NCBI GenBank assembly: GCA_028700795.1
Contig: JAQVRY010000023.1
Location: 1-18,403 of the forward strand
Length of the DNA: 18,403 nucleotides
Reading direction: 5' to 3'
Origin: Tissierellia bacterium
GTDB taxonomy: Bacteria > Bacillota > Clostridia > Tissierellales > Sedimentibacteraceae
Made by a program: the position numbers and the translations under genes. The notes beneath the pieces were generated by a model. It was not told the origin of the DNA and searched no databases. It was given only the letters and a program-made list of their open reading frames with translations. This document shows positions 1 to 8,239 of the stretch, in pieces; the stretch's first letter is position 1; each line of letters begins with the position of its first letter.

Positions 1-2
1 TT

Positions 3-647
3 GAAGAAGAAACTCCTGAAGAAGAAGTACCCGATACCGAAACTCCTGAAGAAGAAACGGAAGAAGTTGTTTTCACTGATATAATTGAAGAATATAAATT
101 TGCAGAAGAAGCTATTTATGATCTTGTAAATAAAAAAGTCATAGATGGCATGGGTGGTGGACTTTATGCTCCCGGTGGAGAATTTACAAGAGAGCAATTC
201 TGCAAAATAATAGTTGCAGCATTGGAATATGAACTTAAAGACTACGAAGGTACATTCAGCGATATAGCTACAGATAGATGGTCAGCACCATATGTACAAG
301 CTGCCGTTGATTCAGGATTATTTAAAGGTTATCCTGATGGCACATTTTTACCTGAACAAGTAATAACGAGACAGGAAATGGCTGTTGTAGCTGCAAGAGC
401 AGCAGTTGCTAAGGGTTTGGTTGACCAAGCAAAGGTAGATAAATTTGTAATGGAAAAATCTGATTACTTAGATAAAGAAGATGTTGCAGACTGGGCAGGA
501 AATGCTGTTGCATGGCTTGAAGCACAGGATGTGTTTGTTGGGATTGCAGAAGAAAACTTTGAGCCTGTAAAGAATGTTAATCGTGCCGAAGCAGCGTTGG
601 TAGTATTTAACACATTATTTTCAGAACCGGAGTTAGAATTGGAATAA
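3..647 (+). CDS. SLH-domain surface protein, C-terminal part (5' end outside window)
   Basis: The reading frame is open through the left edge, so only the last 214 residues are visible; an internal ATG at 150 is not a credible start because SLH sequence already precedes it. A Glu/Thr/Pro-rich linker (about 25 residues) leads into three S-layer homology repeats. The first contains a GEFTRE segment, the second the hallmark 'GYPDGTF' followed by 'ITRQE', and the third 'VADWAGNAV' and 'NRAEAA'. SLH triplets bind secondary cell-wall polymer and hold proteins on the outer face of Gram-positive cells. The N-terminal functional part is missing, so its role cannot be told. A hairpin terminator follows the stop, so it is probably a separate transcription unit from the next gene. 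The SLH assignment is secure. Confidence 0.9.
   Translation, partial: EEETPEEEVPDTETPEEETEEVVFTDIIEEYKFAEEAIYDLVNKKVIDGMGGGLYAPGGEFTREQFCKIIVAALEYELKDYEGTFSDIATDRWSAPYVQAAVDSGLFKGYPDGTFLPEQVITRQEMAVVAARAAVAKGLVDQAKVDKFVMEKSDYLDKEDVADWAGNAVAWLEAQDVFVGIAEENFEPVKNVNRAEAALVVFNTLFSEPELELE
9..56 (+). repeat. Two 18-bp direct repeats in acidic linker
   Basis: The 18-base word GAAACTCCTGAAGAAGAA occurs at 9-26 and again at 39-56, a 30-bp period. It encodes the ETPEEE units of the acidic linker ahead of the SLH repeats. The array may extend to the left of the window. Confidence 0.75.
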
Positions 648-656
648 TATAAATGT

Positions 657-694
657 AAATAAATGAGCGAAGAGCGATATTCGCTCGTTTATTT
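657..694 (+). terminator. Intrinsic terminator after SLH gene
   Basis: A 15-bp stem pairs 657-671 with 680-694 (one G-T wobble, 8-base loop). The GC-rich part GAGCGAA/TTCGCTC sits next to the loop, and the 3' arm ends in GTTTATTTT, which supplies the U-rich tract. It starts 10 bases after the stop codon at 645-647. Its U-rich side nearly touches the AAAGGAGGT ribosome site (696-704) of the next gene, so it could also act as a partial attenuator for that gene. Confidence 0.7.
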
Positions 695-708
695 TAAAGG
701 AGGTAAAA

Positions 709-3549
709 ATGTTTAGGAAATTTACTATGTGGCTCTTGATTGTATCCATGATTATAATGAATGCAATGCCTGTATTTGCAGCAGAGCCTGAGTTGATAAT
801 TACAGGAACGGGAGTAGAGGAAGAAGTAGTAATCACATCAAGTGACTGGTCAGAATACAATGTGGTGGAAAGAATATACTCCACAAATAACAGCCTTGGT
901 TTTCATAAAATAGTAAAAGCAAAAGGATATGATTTATTTGAACTTATAGGAAGCGGTTTAAAAACTGACAAAGATTATACAGTTAAATTTACATGCTCTG
1001 ATGGATTTGAATTTACAAAGACAATCAGTGAGTTAAAAAATGCTTATTATTACAGTGACTTTACTTTAGAAAGCAAGGAAACGGTTATGCCTATGATTGC
1101 AAAATACACTAAGGTTTTAGCCGATTTTCCTGCTAACATTTTTGCTCCTCCGGTTACATGGACAGATGTTCCCATAACTGAAGCTGATTTAGATAAAGAT
1201 TTCCCAAAGTTAGTATTTGGACAAACTGATATTGATGACATGAATATGTCTAAATGGGGCAAAGAAGTAGTTAAAGTCACTGTAGGAGACGAAATACTGA
1301 AAGTAACCCCTGCATCATCTTACAAACATATTTCCCAAGACGGAGAGCCTTACAATGTAGATGCAATAACCGGAGCCACATTTACAATTGAAGGACCTGC
1401 CGTTGAAGGTTACAGAGCCATTTCATTAAGACAAATAGAAGAGGATACTAAGGGGCAATTTTTAGGTACATATTATGAAAAAGTAGATGATAAAGTAGTT
1501 GAAAATTCATATGAAGGAATTAATGTCAAATATTTGATTGACAATTATGTGAAAGCTAAGCCTAATGCAGGAAATATCACATTTAAAGATAAATCAAGAC
1601 AGACTATTGTAACTGTTGATATATCTCAGGCAGATAAATATATGGTTGCTTACGGCATCAATGAAGTACCCTTGGTATATTTGGATACGGAAGAAGGATA
1701 CATCAAGGAAAAATATAACGACAACGGTTGCTTTAAATTAATATATGAGCAGGATAAAATTACAGCCAAAGAATTTTCTAATGTGGCATATATTTACATT
1801 GAAGAAAATGATGCTAAAAATATTTACGAGCATAGCTATGCACCTTACAATAATCCAAAATATACAGATTATGAATTGATTATCCATGGAGATGCCTTAG
1901 GAAAAGAAGTAAGATATAAGGTTAAAGATATTGAAGCAATGTCAGACCTTCATACAACCCATGAATACAGCCTATCAAACAGTGAATATTTTTGGTACTA
2001 TAATACATTTAAAGGCGTTCCACTGTGGGAGCTTCTTGTAAAAGCAGGGTTGGATAAAAATATTGATGAAAATACTCAGATTAGATTCGTTGCAGCAGAC
2101 AATTATAATTTCGCTCCAATGACTATAAAACAAATTAAAGACAGCTCTTTGTACGGATATTATGAAAAAAGTGCATTAGATACAGGTGATGGCACATTCC
2201 CGGGAGAGTATGTAGACCCTATTTATACTGATTTGCCTGTATTAGTTGCTTATGGGTTTAATAAATATCCTTATGTAAATCGTCCAACTGACGAAGGTTT
2301 TAATCCCGGTCTTGGAAATGATGGGGGACCCCTTAGAGTAATTTTTGGCAAAACAAATTATAATGACACTAACGGTTCAAACCAAGTGCAGTTTGTAAAA
2401 GAAATAATTATTGGCGAAGGTCAATCTATTGCAACAGATACTCAGGGAACAGGCACAGGGGTTAGCACAGAAATGGAAATGGACGAATCGTGGAACCATA
2501 ATCAAGGCCTTTATAAAGAATATTTGGATATACCGGTTCTTCGTGTAACCGGTTCCCAAGTTAAGGAGCCAATGACATTTACCTTAAGGCAACTTGAAGC
2601 AATGATAGAACATTCGGTGAGAGACACTTACACAGGTGACGGTATCAGACAAATGCAGGGTATTGTTCTCTGGGATTTAATCAACGAAGTTGTGGGTCTT
2701 AAGGATGAAGTAGATGTTCCCAGTATAAGAGTATTCAGCGGACAAAACTACAACCAAATACTAAGAAGTAATGAGCAGGTAGTAAATGGAGTTTTGAATT
2801 CTCAGGGACAGACTAAGAAAATAATATTAGCTTATGCAGCAGAGGGCTATCCATTAGTACCCGATGAGGGAAGTGTTGGATATATAAACAACAATGCTTA
2901 TGGACCATTGAGACTTATAATCGAAGAAAGTAAATCTATGTGGATTAAGTGGACTGACTGCATAGTAGTTGGTACAGGAGAATATGAAGCGCCTGAAATG
3001 AAGGATGTAAAATTAGATAAGGATATTCTTTTCGCTGATATTGAAGAAAACTGGGCAAAGGACAGTATATTGGAAATGGCAGCAATGGGTTATGCAAAAG
3101 GCAGCGATGGTTTATTTAGACCGAATGATAACATAAGCAGGGCAGAATTTGTATCATTGCTTATAAGAGTATTAGGTATTGGCAATGAAGATGCAACATC
3201 AAAATTTGCTGACGTGGAAACCACGGATTGGTTTGCCAAGGATATTGCAATAGCAGCAGAGAAAGGATATGTCAAAGGATATGAAGATGGGACATTCAAC
3301 CCTAATTCTCCTATTACAAGGCAGGAAATTGGAACTATAATAGGCTCCTTGTTAAATGATGAAGAAATAAACACACAGGATGTACTATCGGTTTTCAATG
3401 ATGAAGTTGCAGACTGGGCAAAAGCATCTGTTGCAAAAACAGTAAAGGCAGAAATTATTAAAGGACTCCCCGGCAATATTTTTGCAGGAACACAAAATAC
3501 TACAAGAGCAGAAGCAACGGTAATGCTTTTAAGATATTTAAATAAATAA
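709..3549 (+). CDS. SLH-anchored surface protein with four sulfite-oxidase-like domains
   Basis: The 946-residue product has a Sec signal peptide (about 1-25, ending near VFAAEP). Four blocks resembling the sulfite-oxidase-type molybdopterin fold follow (PF00174-like; about 26-195, 224-365, 385-569 and 605-761). Block 4 is clearest, with TFTLRQLEAM, GIVLWDLI and a closing GPLRLII followed by 'MWIKWTD'. Block 3 has KGVPLWELL and GGPLRVIFG. Three SLH repeats close the protein (about 775-946; 'ADIEENWA', 'GYEDGTF', 'ITRQE'). None of the blocks has a cysteine where sulfite oxidases bind molybdenum, between the LxxLxxM-like helix and the GVxLW segment. Block 2 is preceded by D218-A-I-T-G-A-T224, which matches the covalent FMN attachment motif. 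The start has a perfect AAAGGAGGT site. It is likely a cell-surface ligand-binding or electron-transfer scaffold; the function is not established. Confidence 0.85.
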   Translation: MFRKFTMWLLIVSMIIMNAMPVFAAEPELIITGTGVEEEVVITSSDWSEYNVVERIYSTNNSLGFHKIVKAKGYDLFELIGSGLKTDKDYTVKFTCSDGFEFTKTISELKNAYYYSDFTLESKETVMPMIAKYTKVLADFPANIFAPPVTWTDVPITEADLDKDFPKLVFGQTDIDDMNMSKWGKEVVKVTVGDEILKVTPASSYKHISQDGEPYNVDAITGATFTIEGPAVEGYRAISLRQIEEDTKGQFLGTYYEKVDDKVVENSYEGINVKYLIDNYVKAKPNAGNITFKDKSRQTIVTVDISQADKYMVAYGINEVPLVYLDTEEGYIKEKYNDNGCFKLIYEQDKITAKEFSNVAYIYIEENDAKNIYEHSYAPYNNPKYTDYELIIHGDALGKEVRYKVKDIEAMSDLHTTHEYSLSNSEYFWYYNTFKGVPLWELLVKAGLDKNIDENTQIRFVAADNYNFAPMTIKQIKDSSLYGYYEKSALDTGDGTFPGEYVDPIYTDLPVLVAYGFNKYPYVNRPTDEGFNPGLGNDGGPLRVIFGKTNYNDTNGSNQVQFVKEIIIGEGQSIATDTQGTGTGVSTEMEMDESWNHNQGLYKEYLDIPVLRVTGSQVKEPMTFTLRQLEAMIEHSVRDTYTGDGIRQMQGIVLWDLINEVVGLKDEVDVPSIRVFSGQNYNQILRSNEQVVNGVLNSQGQTKKIILAYAAEGYPLVPDEGSVGYINNNAYGPLRLIIEESKSMWIKWTDCIVVGTGEYEAPEMKDVKLDKDILFADIEENWAKDSILEMAAMGYAKGSDGLFRPNDNISRAEFVSLLIRVLGIGNEDATSKFADVETTDWFAKDIAIAAEKGYVKGYEDGTFNPNSPITRQEIGTIIGSLLNDEEINTQDVLSVFNDEVADWAKASVAKTVKAEIIKGLPGNIFAGTQNTTRAEATVMLLRYLNK

Positions 3550-3592
3550 TTTTATTGAATGAAGGTGCTTTGTTGTTTACACAATAAAATAG

Positions 3593-3613
3593 GGGGAGAA
3601 ACCATTTCTCCCC
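3593..3613 (+). terminator. GC-rich hairpin between SLH gene and lipoprotein gene
   Basis: A perfect 9-bp stem, GGGGAGAAA/TTTCTCCCC, closes a 3-base loop, with no T-run after it (AACCTTTAAAG). A weaker AT stem lies just upstream (3550-3557 with 3582-3589). The hairpin ends about 21 bases before the next ATG. Without a U tract it is more likely a transcript-processing, stabilising or partial-attenuation element than a full terminator. I see no convincing promoter in the 85-base gap. Confidence 0.35.
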
Positions 3614-3634
3614 AACCTTTAAAGAGGTGTTAAT

Positions 3635-4405
3635 ATGAAAAAATATTTGATTATTATATTGATTGTTATGCTTAGTATTACAGGATGTGCTTCTAATAAA
3701 CCAATAAGCACAAATCCTGAAACTCCTAAAGAAGTTGAAAATATAGAAGAATCGCCTGATAACGTAGCTGAGGAGCCTGTTAAATCAGAAGAGCCTGCTA
3801 CAGCAGAAGAGCCCGCTACAGCAGAAGAGCCCGCTACAACAGAAGAGCCTGCTACAACAGAAGAACCTGCTACAACAGAAGAGCCCGCTATAACAGAAGA
3901 ACCTCCTATAACAGAAGAACCACCATTAGAAGCAACTGAAGAATTGCAAATAGATGAAAATAATATATTGAAAATAGAAGGACTTGTAGAAAACGAACTG
4001 AAACTTACTTTGAATGAATTAAAAACGCTGAATGATATCATTTTTGAAGCTGATTTTTATTCATTAAACTCTTTCGGCACAACAGGATACACACATTTTA
4101 AGGGTGTTAAGCTATGGGACTTATTGGAGAAGCATGCATTAATAAAAGCCGAAGCTTCAAAGATATCGATTGTAGCCCAAGATGGCTATAGCATGGAATT
4201 TACCATAGACCAGATAAAGATGGAGTATATGGATGAAACAAATCCTGACAATAAATACCCCGTGATTATTGCATGGGAAGAGAACGGCGAAGAATACAGT
4301 ACAGATGAAGGTGCTCCATACAAATTAGTAGTTGGACAAAAGGAGCCTGGTGATGTAAATAAACCTCAATGGGTTTCAAATATAGATGTAATTATTATTG
4401 AATAG
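3635..4405 (+). CDS. Lipoprotein with repeat linker and one sulfite-oxidase-like domain
   Basis: The 256-residue protein is an exported lipoprotein: a lipid-attachment site (ITGC, Cys18) follows a hydrophobic signal. Residues 52-99 form an extended Glu-Glu-Pro-Ala-Thr linker of eight six-residue units. The C-terminal globular part (about 105-256) is a single PF00174-like domain. It has LTLNELKTLN, KGVKLWDLL, a D183-G-Y185 motif and GAPYKLVVG, and ends 'PQWVSNIDV'. The only cysteine is the lipidated one, so the molybdenum ligand of true sulfite oxidases is absent. The long linker would lift the domain away from the membrane through the wall. The start is preceded by AAAGAGGTG. The next gene follows after 8 bases. 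Ligand and role are unknown; binding of a pterin or other cofactor is inference from the fold. Confidence 0.85.
   Translation: MKKYLIIILIVMLSITGCASNKPISTNPETPKEVENIEESPDNVAEEPVKSEEPATAEEPATAEEPATTEEPATTEEPATTEEPAITEEPPITEEPPLEATEELQIDENNILKIEGLVENELKLTLNELKTLNDIIFEADFYSLNSFGTTGYTHFKGVKLWDLLEKHALIKAEASKISIVAQDGYSMEFTIDQIKMEYMDETNPDNKYPVIIAWEENGEEYSTDEGAPYKLVVGQKEPGDVNKPQWVSNIDVIIIE
3788..3931 (+). repeat. 18-bp tandem repeat array (8 units) in lipoprotein linker
   Basis: Eight in-frame 18-bp units lie head to tail, with a consensus close to GAAGAGCCTGCTACAACA (EEPATT). The unit peptides drift from EEPATA through EEPATT and EEPAIT to EEPPLE. Units 1-6 differ by only one to three bases, so copy number could change by slippage and alter linker length without a frameshift. 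Confidence 0.85.
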
Positions 4406-4413
4406 GTGGAATT

Positions 4414-5976
4414 ATGAAAAACAGATATATTCTGATTATTTTAATTTTATTAATTGTTGCGGGAACCCTATTTTTCGTACTTAATGACTCTTCTGAGGAA
4501 GAAGCAGCGGTAAGGGCATTTTATCCTGAGGCTAAAAAGGTTACATTAATTAAGGGTTTTGATGATTTATATGGCTCCTTATATTATCCTGCAGTAAAAA
4601 GAGCTTATGATATAGATGGAAAAACTTGTGCATATGTTGTAAGCTGTGTGGGATATAACGGACCTATTGAAGTATTAGCTGCAATTGATAAAAATGACTG
4701 CTTAATTGGAATACAAATTTTAAATCATGAAGAATCGATGGATTATGCGGAGCATATAGAAAAAGATTGGTTTCTTAACAGGTTCAAAAATTTACCTATT
4801 AATAAATATTTAAATTTAGTTGTGCTTGATAAGGAGAACCCCGAAGATATAGTCCAAGTTACCGGAGCTACCATAAGCTCCCAAGCAGTAGTTAATGCGG
4901 TAAATGCAGCTATCGGGCATTATCACTATTGGAATTACAATATTCAAATGGCTAAAGTTCCGGATGTAGTACCACAAGAAATGTGGCAGCAGGATATTAA
5001 CAGCTTTGCAATTAACTGGGACGATGGCTCTATTCGTATAGATACAGATGAAATAAAAGAATATGACCAGTTGGAAATGGATGTAACCATAATAAACACT
5101 ACAGGAACTGAAACAGATATGCATGTTGTAGGACCAACACTTCTTGATGTTTTGGAAAAAGAAGGTATTGATCTTAATGAATATGCAGGAATAGGAGTAA
5201 CCGGCAGAGATGGATATTACACCATGATAGACAAGGAAAAATTAACGGTAAATGATATAATACTAACTTGGAAAGTAGATGGGAAAATTATCAAGGATGA
5301 AGAAAAACCCATACGAATTTCTGTTCCTTTGGAGCTTGGACCATACTGGGTAAAAATGGTTTCGAATATTGATTTATATAAAGAAATTTCTCCTAAGGAT
5401 ATTGAAAAAGTGCACATGTTCAATCCTTTGACAGAAGATATAGAGCCATATTATTATGAATATTACGGCTCAAAAGATAAGTCATTTGAAATTGGGAAAA
5501 TACTTGCTAAGTTTGAAGAAGTTGATGAAAAGGGATTTTTTACAATGGCTGCAACAGATGGTCTATTAAAAAATGAAACAATTTCATTGGTAAGGCAAAG
5601 ATATTTTCTAAAGGTTGAAGGAGACAATGCCCCGATGAATATTGCTCCAAAATTCAAGCTTGGGATGAATGTAAAACATATGACTCATTTTTCAACAACA
5701 AAGGATGCAGTAATTTTCCCCGAGAAAATGATTGAAGTTGTAAGAACAAAACCAATTATGGACAGTGAAGGAATGCTTTTGGAAGATGTACTTTTGGTAG
5801 CTGGAATGAGATGGGATGAAAAAGACAGTTTTACAGCTTTGAATAGAAATGAAGAAAAAATAGAACTAACCACTGAAGACATGTTGAAATGTTATTTGAT
5901 TTATGAAGATGGACAAGTCAGCTTATATAAAGATAAAGAAATAATGACGGGGCTGTTAAGGATTGAAAAGAAATGA
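4414..5976 (+). CDS. Membrane-anchored FMN-binding protein fused to sulfite-oxidase-like domains
   Basis: The 520-residue protein has an uncleaved-looking N-terminal membrane anchor (about 5-24) with no lipobox. Next comes an RnfG/NqrC-type FMN-binding domain (about 40-170) with the attachment motif VQVTGAT, Thr153 being the predicted FMN-linked residue. The usual Asp six residues before that Thr is Val147 here. A PF00174-like domain follows (about 180-330), with DVLEKEGI, D266-G-Y268 and 'GPYWVKMVSNIDLY'. A second, more diverged block (about 335-520) has ATDG and a 'LEDVLLVAG' element. No cysteine sits at the molybdenum-ligand position. Its stop overlaps the next start as ATGA (5973-5976), so it is probably translationally coupled to the NapH-type protein that would reduce its flavin. 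The role as an extracytosolic electron carrier is inferred; the FMN-domain assignment is firm. Confidence 0.85.
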   Translation: MKNRYILIILILLIVAGTLFFVLNDSSEEEAAVRAFYPEAKKVTLIKGFDDLYGSLYYPAVKRAYDIDGKTCAYVVSCVGYNGPIEVLAAIDKNDCLIGIQILNHEESMDYAEHIEKDWFLNRFKNLPINKYLNLVVLDKENPEDIVQVTGATISSQAVVNAVNAAIGHYHYWNYNIQMAKVPDVVPQEMWQQDINSFAINWDDGSIRIDTDEIKEYDQLEMDVTIINTTGTETDMHVVGPTLLDVLEKEGIDLNEYAGIGVTGRDGYYTMIDKEKLTVNDIILTWKVDGKIIKDEEKPIRISVPLELGPYWVKMVSNIDLYKEISPKDIEKVHMFNPLTEDIEPYYYEYYGSKDKSFEIGKILAKFEEVDEKGFFTMAATDGLLKNETISLVRQRYFLKVEGDNAPMNIAPKFKLGMNVKHMTHFSTTKDAVIFPEKMIEVVRTKPIMDSEGMLLEDVLLVAGMRWDEKDSFTALNRNEEKIELTTEDMLKCYLIYEDGQVSLYKDKEIMTGLLRIEKK

Positions 5977-7139
5977 AGCTAAATTTAAGAAGCGTAATAC
6001 AAATTACTGCAACCATCATAGTTGTATTGTCATGTTTGATTTACGGCATGTATATAAACGGTATAATTGAGTTTAGAATTCTCTCAATAGGAGATATGAA
6101 TCCTTACGGAGGTTGGAGTGCTCTAAAATCTGCATTTATGGATTTATCATATAGATGGAATGGATTTTCAAGAAGTATAGCATTAACTACAGGTATAGCT
6201 GTTACGGCTTTATTGATGGGCAGGTTCTTTTGCGGTTATATTTGCCCTATTGGTGCAATGCAGGACTTTTTCAAGTACGTGGGAATCAAATTAGGACTTA
6301 AGGAAGTTCAATTTTCTAATAAGATTGAATTGCTTAAATATATTATTTTAATATCTGTGATAATTTTAAGTATACTTGGCATGGGAAACATAGTTTCTCC
6401 GTTTTCTCCTTGGCTTGCATACTTAAATATATTCATTGGAGCTAAATTTAAAATAGGAACAATAGTTTTGCTGTTAATTATCATTGTATCACTGTTTGGA
6501 AGAAGAATATTCTGTAGATATTTTTGCCCATTAGGTGCATTTCAAAGCTTGTTATATGCAGTAGGACCATTTAAAATTAAGAAATCAAACTGTGATTGTT
6601 CATATTGTTTAAGGGACTGTCCTGTGTCAGAGCAACAGAGATTATCTAAGAAAAACAGTGAGCTGTCGCCTGAATGTGTCAACTGTTTGAAATGTATAAA
6701 CACATGCGTAAAAGGTACAGAAGGTTTTAGGCTTAATTTCGGTAAAAAACCAATAAGTAAAAAGACTTATATAATAATATGCATTTCAATAATTATAGGA
6801 GCATACATTTTGCTTCCCTTATTTAGAGGAACCTCAACAGCACAAGCTATTGATAAGGTTGAAAATGTAAGAGACGGAATTTATGTAGGGTCAGGTATTG
6901 GATTTGGCGGAATTATGAATGTGGAAGTTACCATAAACAATAAGAAAATTACAAATATTAATGTAGTAAATCATAGAGAAACTCAAGGTTATTACGAAGA
7001 AGTATTTCGTGAATTCACATATGAGATTACACAGTCTCAAAACTTAAATCCTGATGCCGTAAGTGGAGCTACATCAACTTGCAGAGGTTTTATAAATTCA
7101 ATAAAGGATGCAGTAAGTAATTCAATACAAATTGATTAG
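5973..7139 (+). CDS. NapH-type membrane 4Fe-4S protein with C-terminal FMN-binding domain
   Basis: The 388-residue polytopic protein begins with hydrophobic helices. Two Fer4_5-type motifs C87-x3-C91-P and C181-x3-C185-P follow helices on the inner side. Two iron-sulfur motifs come next: C207-x-C209-x2-C212-x3-C216-P and C235-x2-C238-x2-C241-x3-C245. After another helix (about 265-285) an FMN-binding domain occupies about 295-385, with D361-A-V-S-G-A-T367; Thr367 is the predicted flavinylation site. NapH/NosR/RnfE-like proteins of this plan pass electrons through the membrane from quinol or ferredoxin to extracytosolic flavin carriers. The first cluster is unusual in having one, not two, residues between its first two cysteines. 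The gene overlaps its upstream neighbour by ATGA. It is the probable electron entry point of the locus. Confidence 0.9.
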   Translation: MKLNLRSVIQITATIIVVLSCLIYGMYINGIIEFRILSIGDMNPYGGWSALKSAFMDLSYRWNGFSRSIALTTGIAVTALLMGRFFCGYICPIGAMQDFFKYVGIKLGLKEVQFSNKIELLKYIILISVIILSILGMGNIVSPFSPWLAYLNIFIGAKFKIGTIVLLLIIIVSLFGRRIFCRYFCPLGAFQSLLYAVGPFKIKKSNCDCSYCLRDCPVSEQQRLSKKNSELSPECVNCLKCINTCVKGTEGFRLNFGKKPISKKTYIIICISIIIGAYILLPLFRGTSTAQAIDKVENVRDGIYVGSGIGFGGIMNVEVTINNKKITNINVVNHRETQGYYEEVFREFTYEITQSQNLNPDAVSGATSTCRGFINSIKDAVSNSIQID

Positions 7140-7149
7140 AGGGATAAAA

Positions 7150-7620
7150 ATGTTAAAAAAATTTTTTATTTTGATAATTTTAACATTCATCTTAACAGGC
7201 TGCTCTGAAGAAGAGCCTATATTAACCGTAAATACTGAGGGAAAAGAAACGGTTATTGATGCTGAAACTATTTACACTAACCAAGAAGCCATAACATTTC
7301 CTGCAGTTGTACGAAGCAGCGGTGAAAAACCTGTTGAAACTGAATACAAGGGTATTGAACTTAGTAAACTGTTAAAATCATTAGATATAGATATATCTAA
7401 CTATAGCAAGGCAACATTCAATGCATCTGATGGATATAGAATAATTTTAAGTGTTGAGGAAATAAATGATCCTTTAAATGTTTATTTATCATTCGAGAGA
7501 GATGGCCAGCTGCTAAAATCTAAAAAACAGGGCGGAAAAGGACCATTTCAGCTTATTATAAGAAGAGACCCCTTCAGCCAGCGCTGGATTAAGCACGTGG
7601 ATGAAATAATAATACAGTAG
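7150..7620 (+). CDS. Small lipoprotein, sulfite-oxidase-like domain only
   Basis: I start the gene at ATG 7150 rather than the in-frame TTG at 7132. The ATG gives a proper lipoprotein signal (LTGC, Cys18) and has AGAGGG at 7137-7142, overlapping the upstream stop. The product has 156 residues. The mature part is one compact PF00174-like domain with YKGIELSKLL, D94-G-Y96, GKGPFQL (residues 129-135) and 'RWIKHVDE' at the end. Cys18 is the only cysteine, so no molybdenum ligand exists. It is a shorter relative of the 256-residue lipoprotein upstream, without the repeat linker. It sits directly before the ECF substrate subunit (8-base gap), which suggests, as inference, that it may present a ligand to that transporter. 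Confidence 0.85.
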   Translation: MLKKFFILIILTFILTGCSEEEPILTVNTEGKETVIDAETIYTNQEAITFPAVVRSSGEKPVETEYKGIELSKLLKSLDIDISNYSKATFNASDGYRIILSVEEINDPLNVYLSFERDGQLLKSKKQGGKGPFQLIIRRDPFSQRWIKHVDEIIIQ

Positions 7621-7628
7621 AGGAATAT

Positions 7629-8180
7629 ATGGAAAGAAGATTTCTTAAAAATTACTCAGTATTTAATTTAATTATAATAGCGGTAGTATCAGCACTTGGT
7701 ATTGCAACAAAGCCAATAGTGGTACCATTGGTACATATTATAACGGGACCATTGTTTATACCTGGAGGAGCAGTAGCAGGTGGTTTTTATATGTTTTGGG
7801 TAGTCTTAGGTGCAGGAATTGTCAAAAGAACCGGTTCTGGTACCTTGATAGGTATTGTCCAAGGAATATTGGTGATTGCAATAGGAACAATGGGAACTCA
7901 CGGCATCATGAGTATTATTTCTTACACATTGCCTGGAATTGCAGTTGATGTTATATTTTTATTTTCCAAAAACAAAAAATTCACTTCACTTCACTATGTG
8001 TTTGGCTGCATGGCTGCAAATGTAACAGGTACACTGATTTCCAACATTTTGTTTTTCAGGCTTCCCTTTGTTACAGTTATTTTAATCGTGTCAGCAGCAG
8101 CTTTGTCAGGAACTGTAGGAGGTCTTATTGCCTACAGTATCAGTAAAAGTTTAGAGAAATTGAATATTTTAGAAAAATAG
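7629..8180 (+). CDS. ECF transporter substrate-binding (S) subunit, substrate unknown
   Basis: The 183-residue hydrophobic protein has about six predicted membrane segments. Its pattern resembles ECF S subunits, loosely the YkoE-like type: a 'PLFIPGGAVAGGF' region, then GAGIVKRTGSGTLIG, then several Gly/Ala-rich helices. S subunits bind one vitamin or cofactor precursor and dock on the EcfA-EcfA-EcfT module; all three partners are encoded just downstream (9751-11772), so this looks like a dedicated importer. I cannot read the substrate from the sequence. The neighbourhood (MobB, sulfite-oxidase-like lipoproteins, FMN proteins) hints at a pterin, flavin or related cofactor piece. An AGAGG site precedes the ATG. 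The family call is good; the specificity is open. Confidence 0.8.
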   Translation: MERRFLKNYSVFNLIIIAVVSALGIATKPIVVPLVHIITGPLFIPGGAVAGGFYMFWVVLGAGIVKRTGSGTLIGIVQGILVIAIGTMGTHGIMSIISYTLPGIAVDVIFLFSKNKKFTSLHYVFGCMAANVTGTLISNILFFRLPFVTVILIVSAAALSGTVGGLIAYSISKSLEKLNILEK

Positions 8181-8239
8181 TGTGGAAAATTATTTTTTAT
8201 AATAATTATGCCTGATAAGATGGAAAGGAAACCATTTAA

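Noticed and set aside
3619..4041. 140-codon minus-strand ORF rich in Gly-Ser-Ser repeats
   Set aside because: It is the antisense image of the 18-bp repeat array inside the lipoprotein gene, with no ribosome site of its own.
7132..7149. Upstream TTG start for the 156-residue lipoprotein
   Set aside because: It would put MIRGIK before the signal peptide and place the AGAGGG ribosome site inside the coding region. ATG 7150 fits better.
8181..8239. Promoter or riboswitch before the phosphodiesterase-like gene
   Set aside because: Only a TATAAT (8198-8203) without a -35 at proper distance and a weak 7-bp AT stem are present. At 59 bases the gap is too short for a molybdenum-cofactor or FMN riboswitch.
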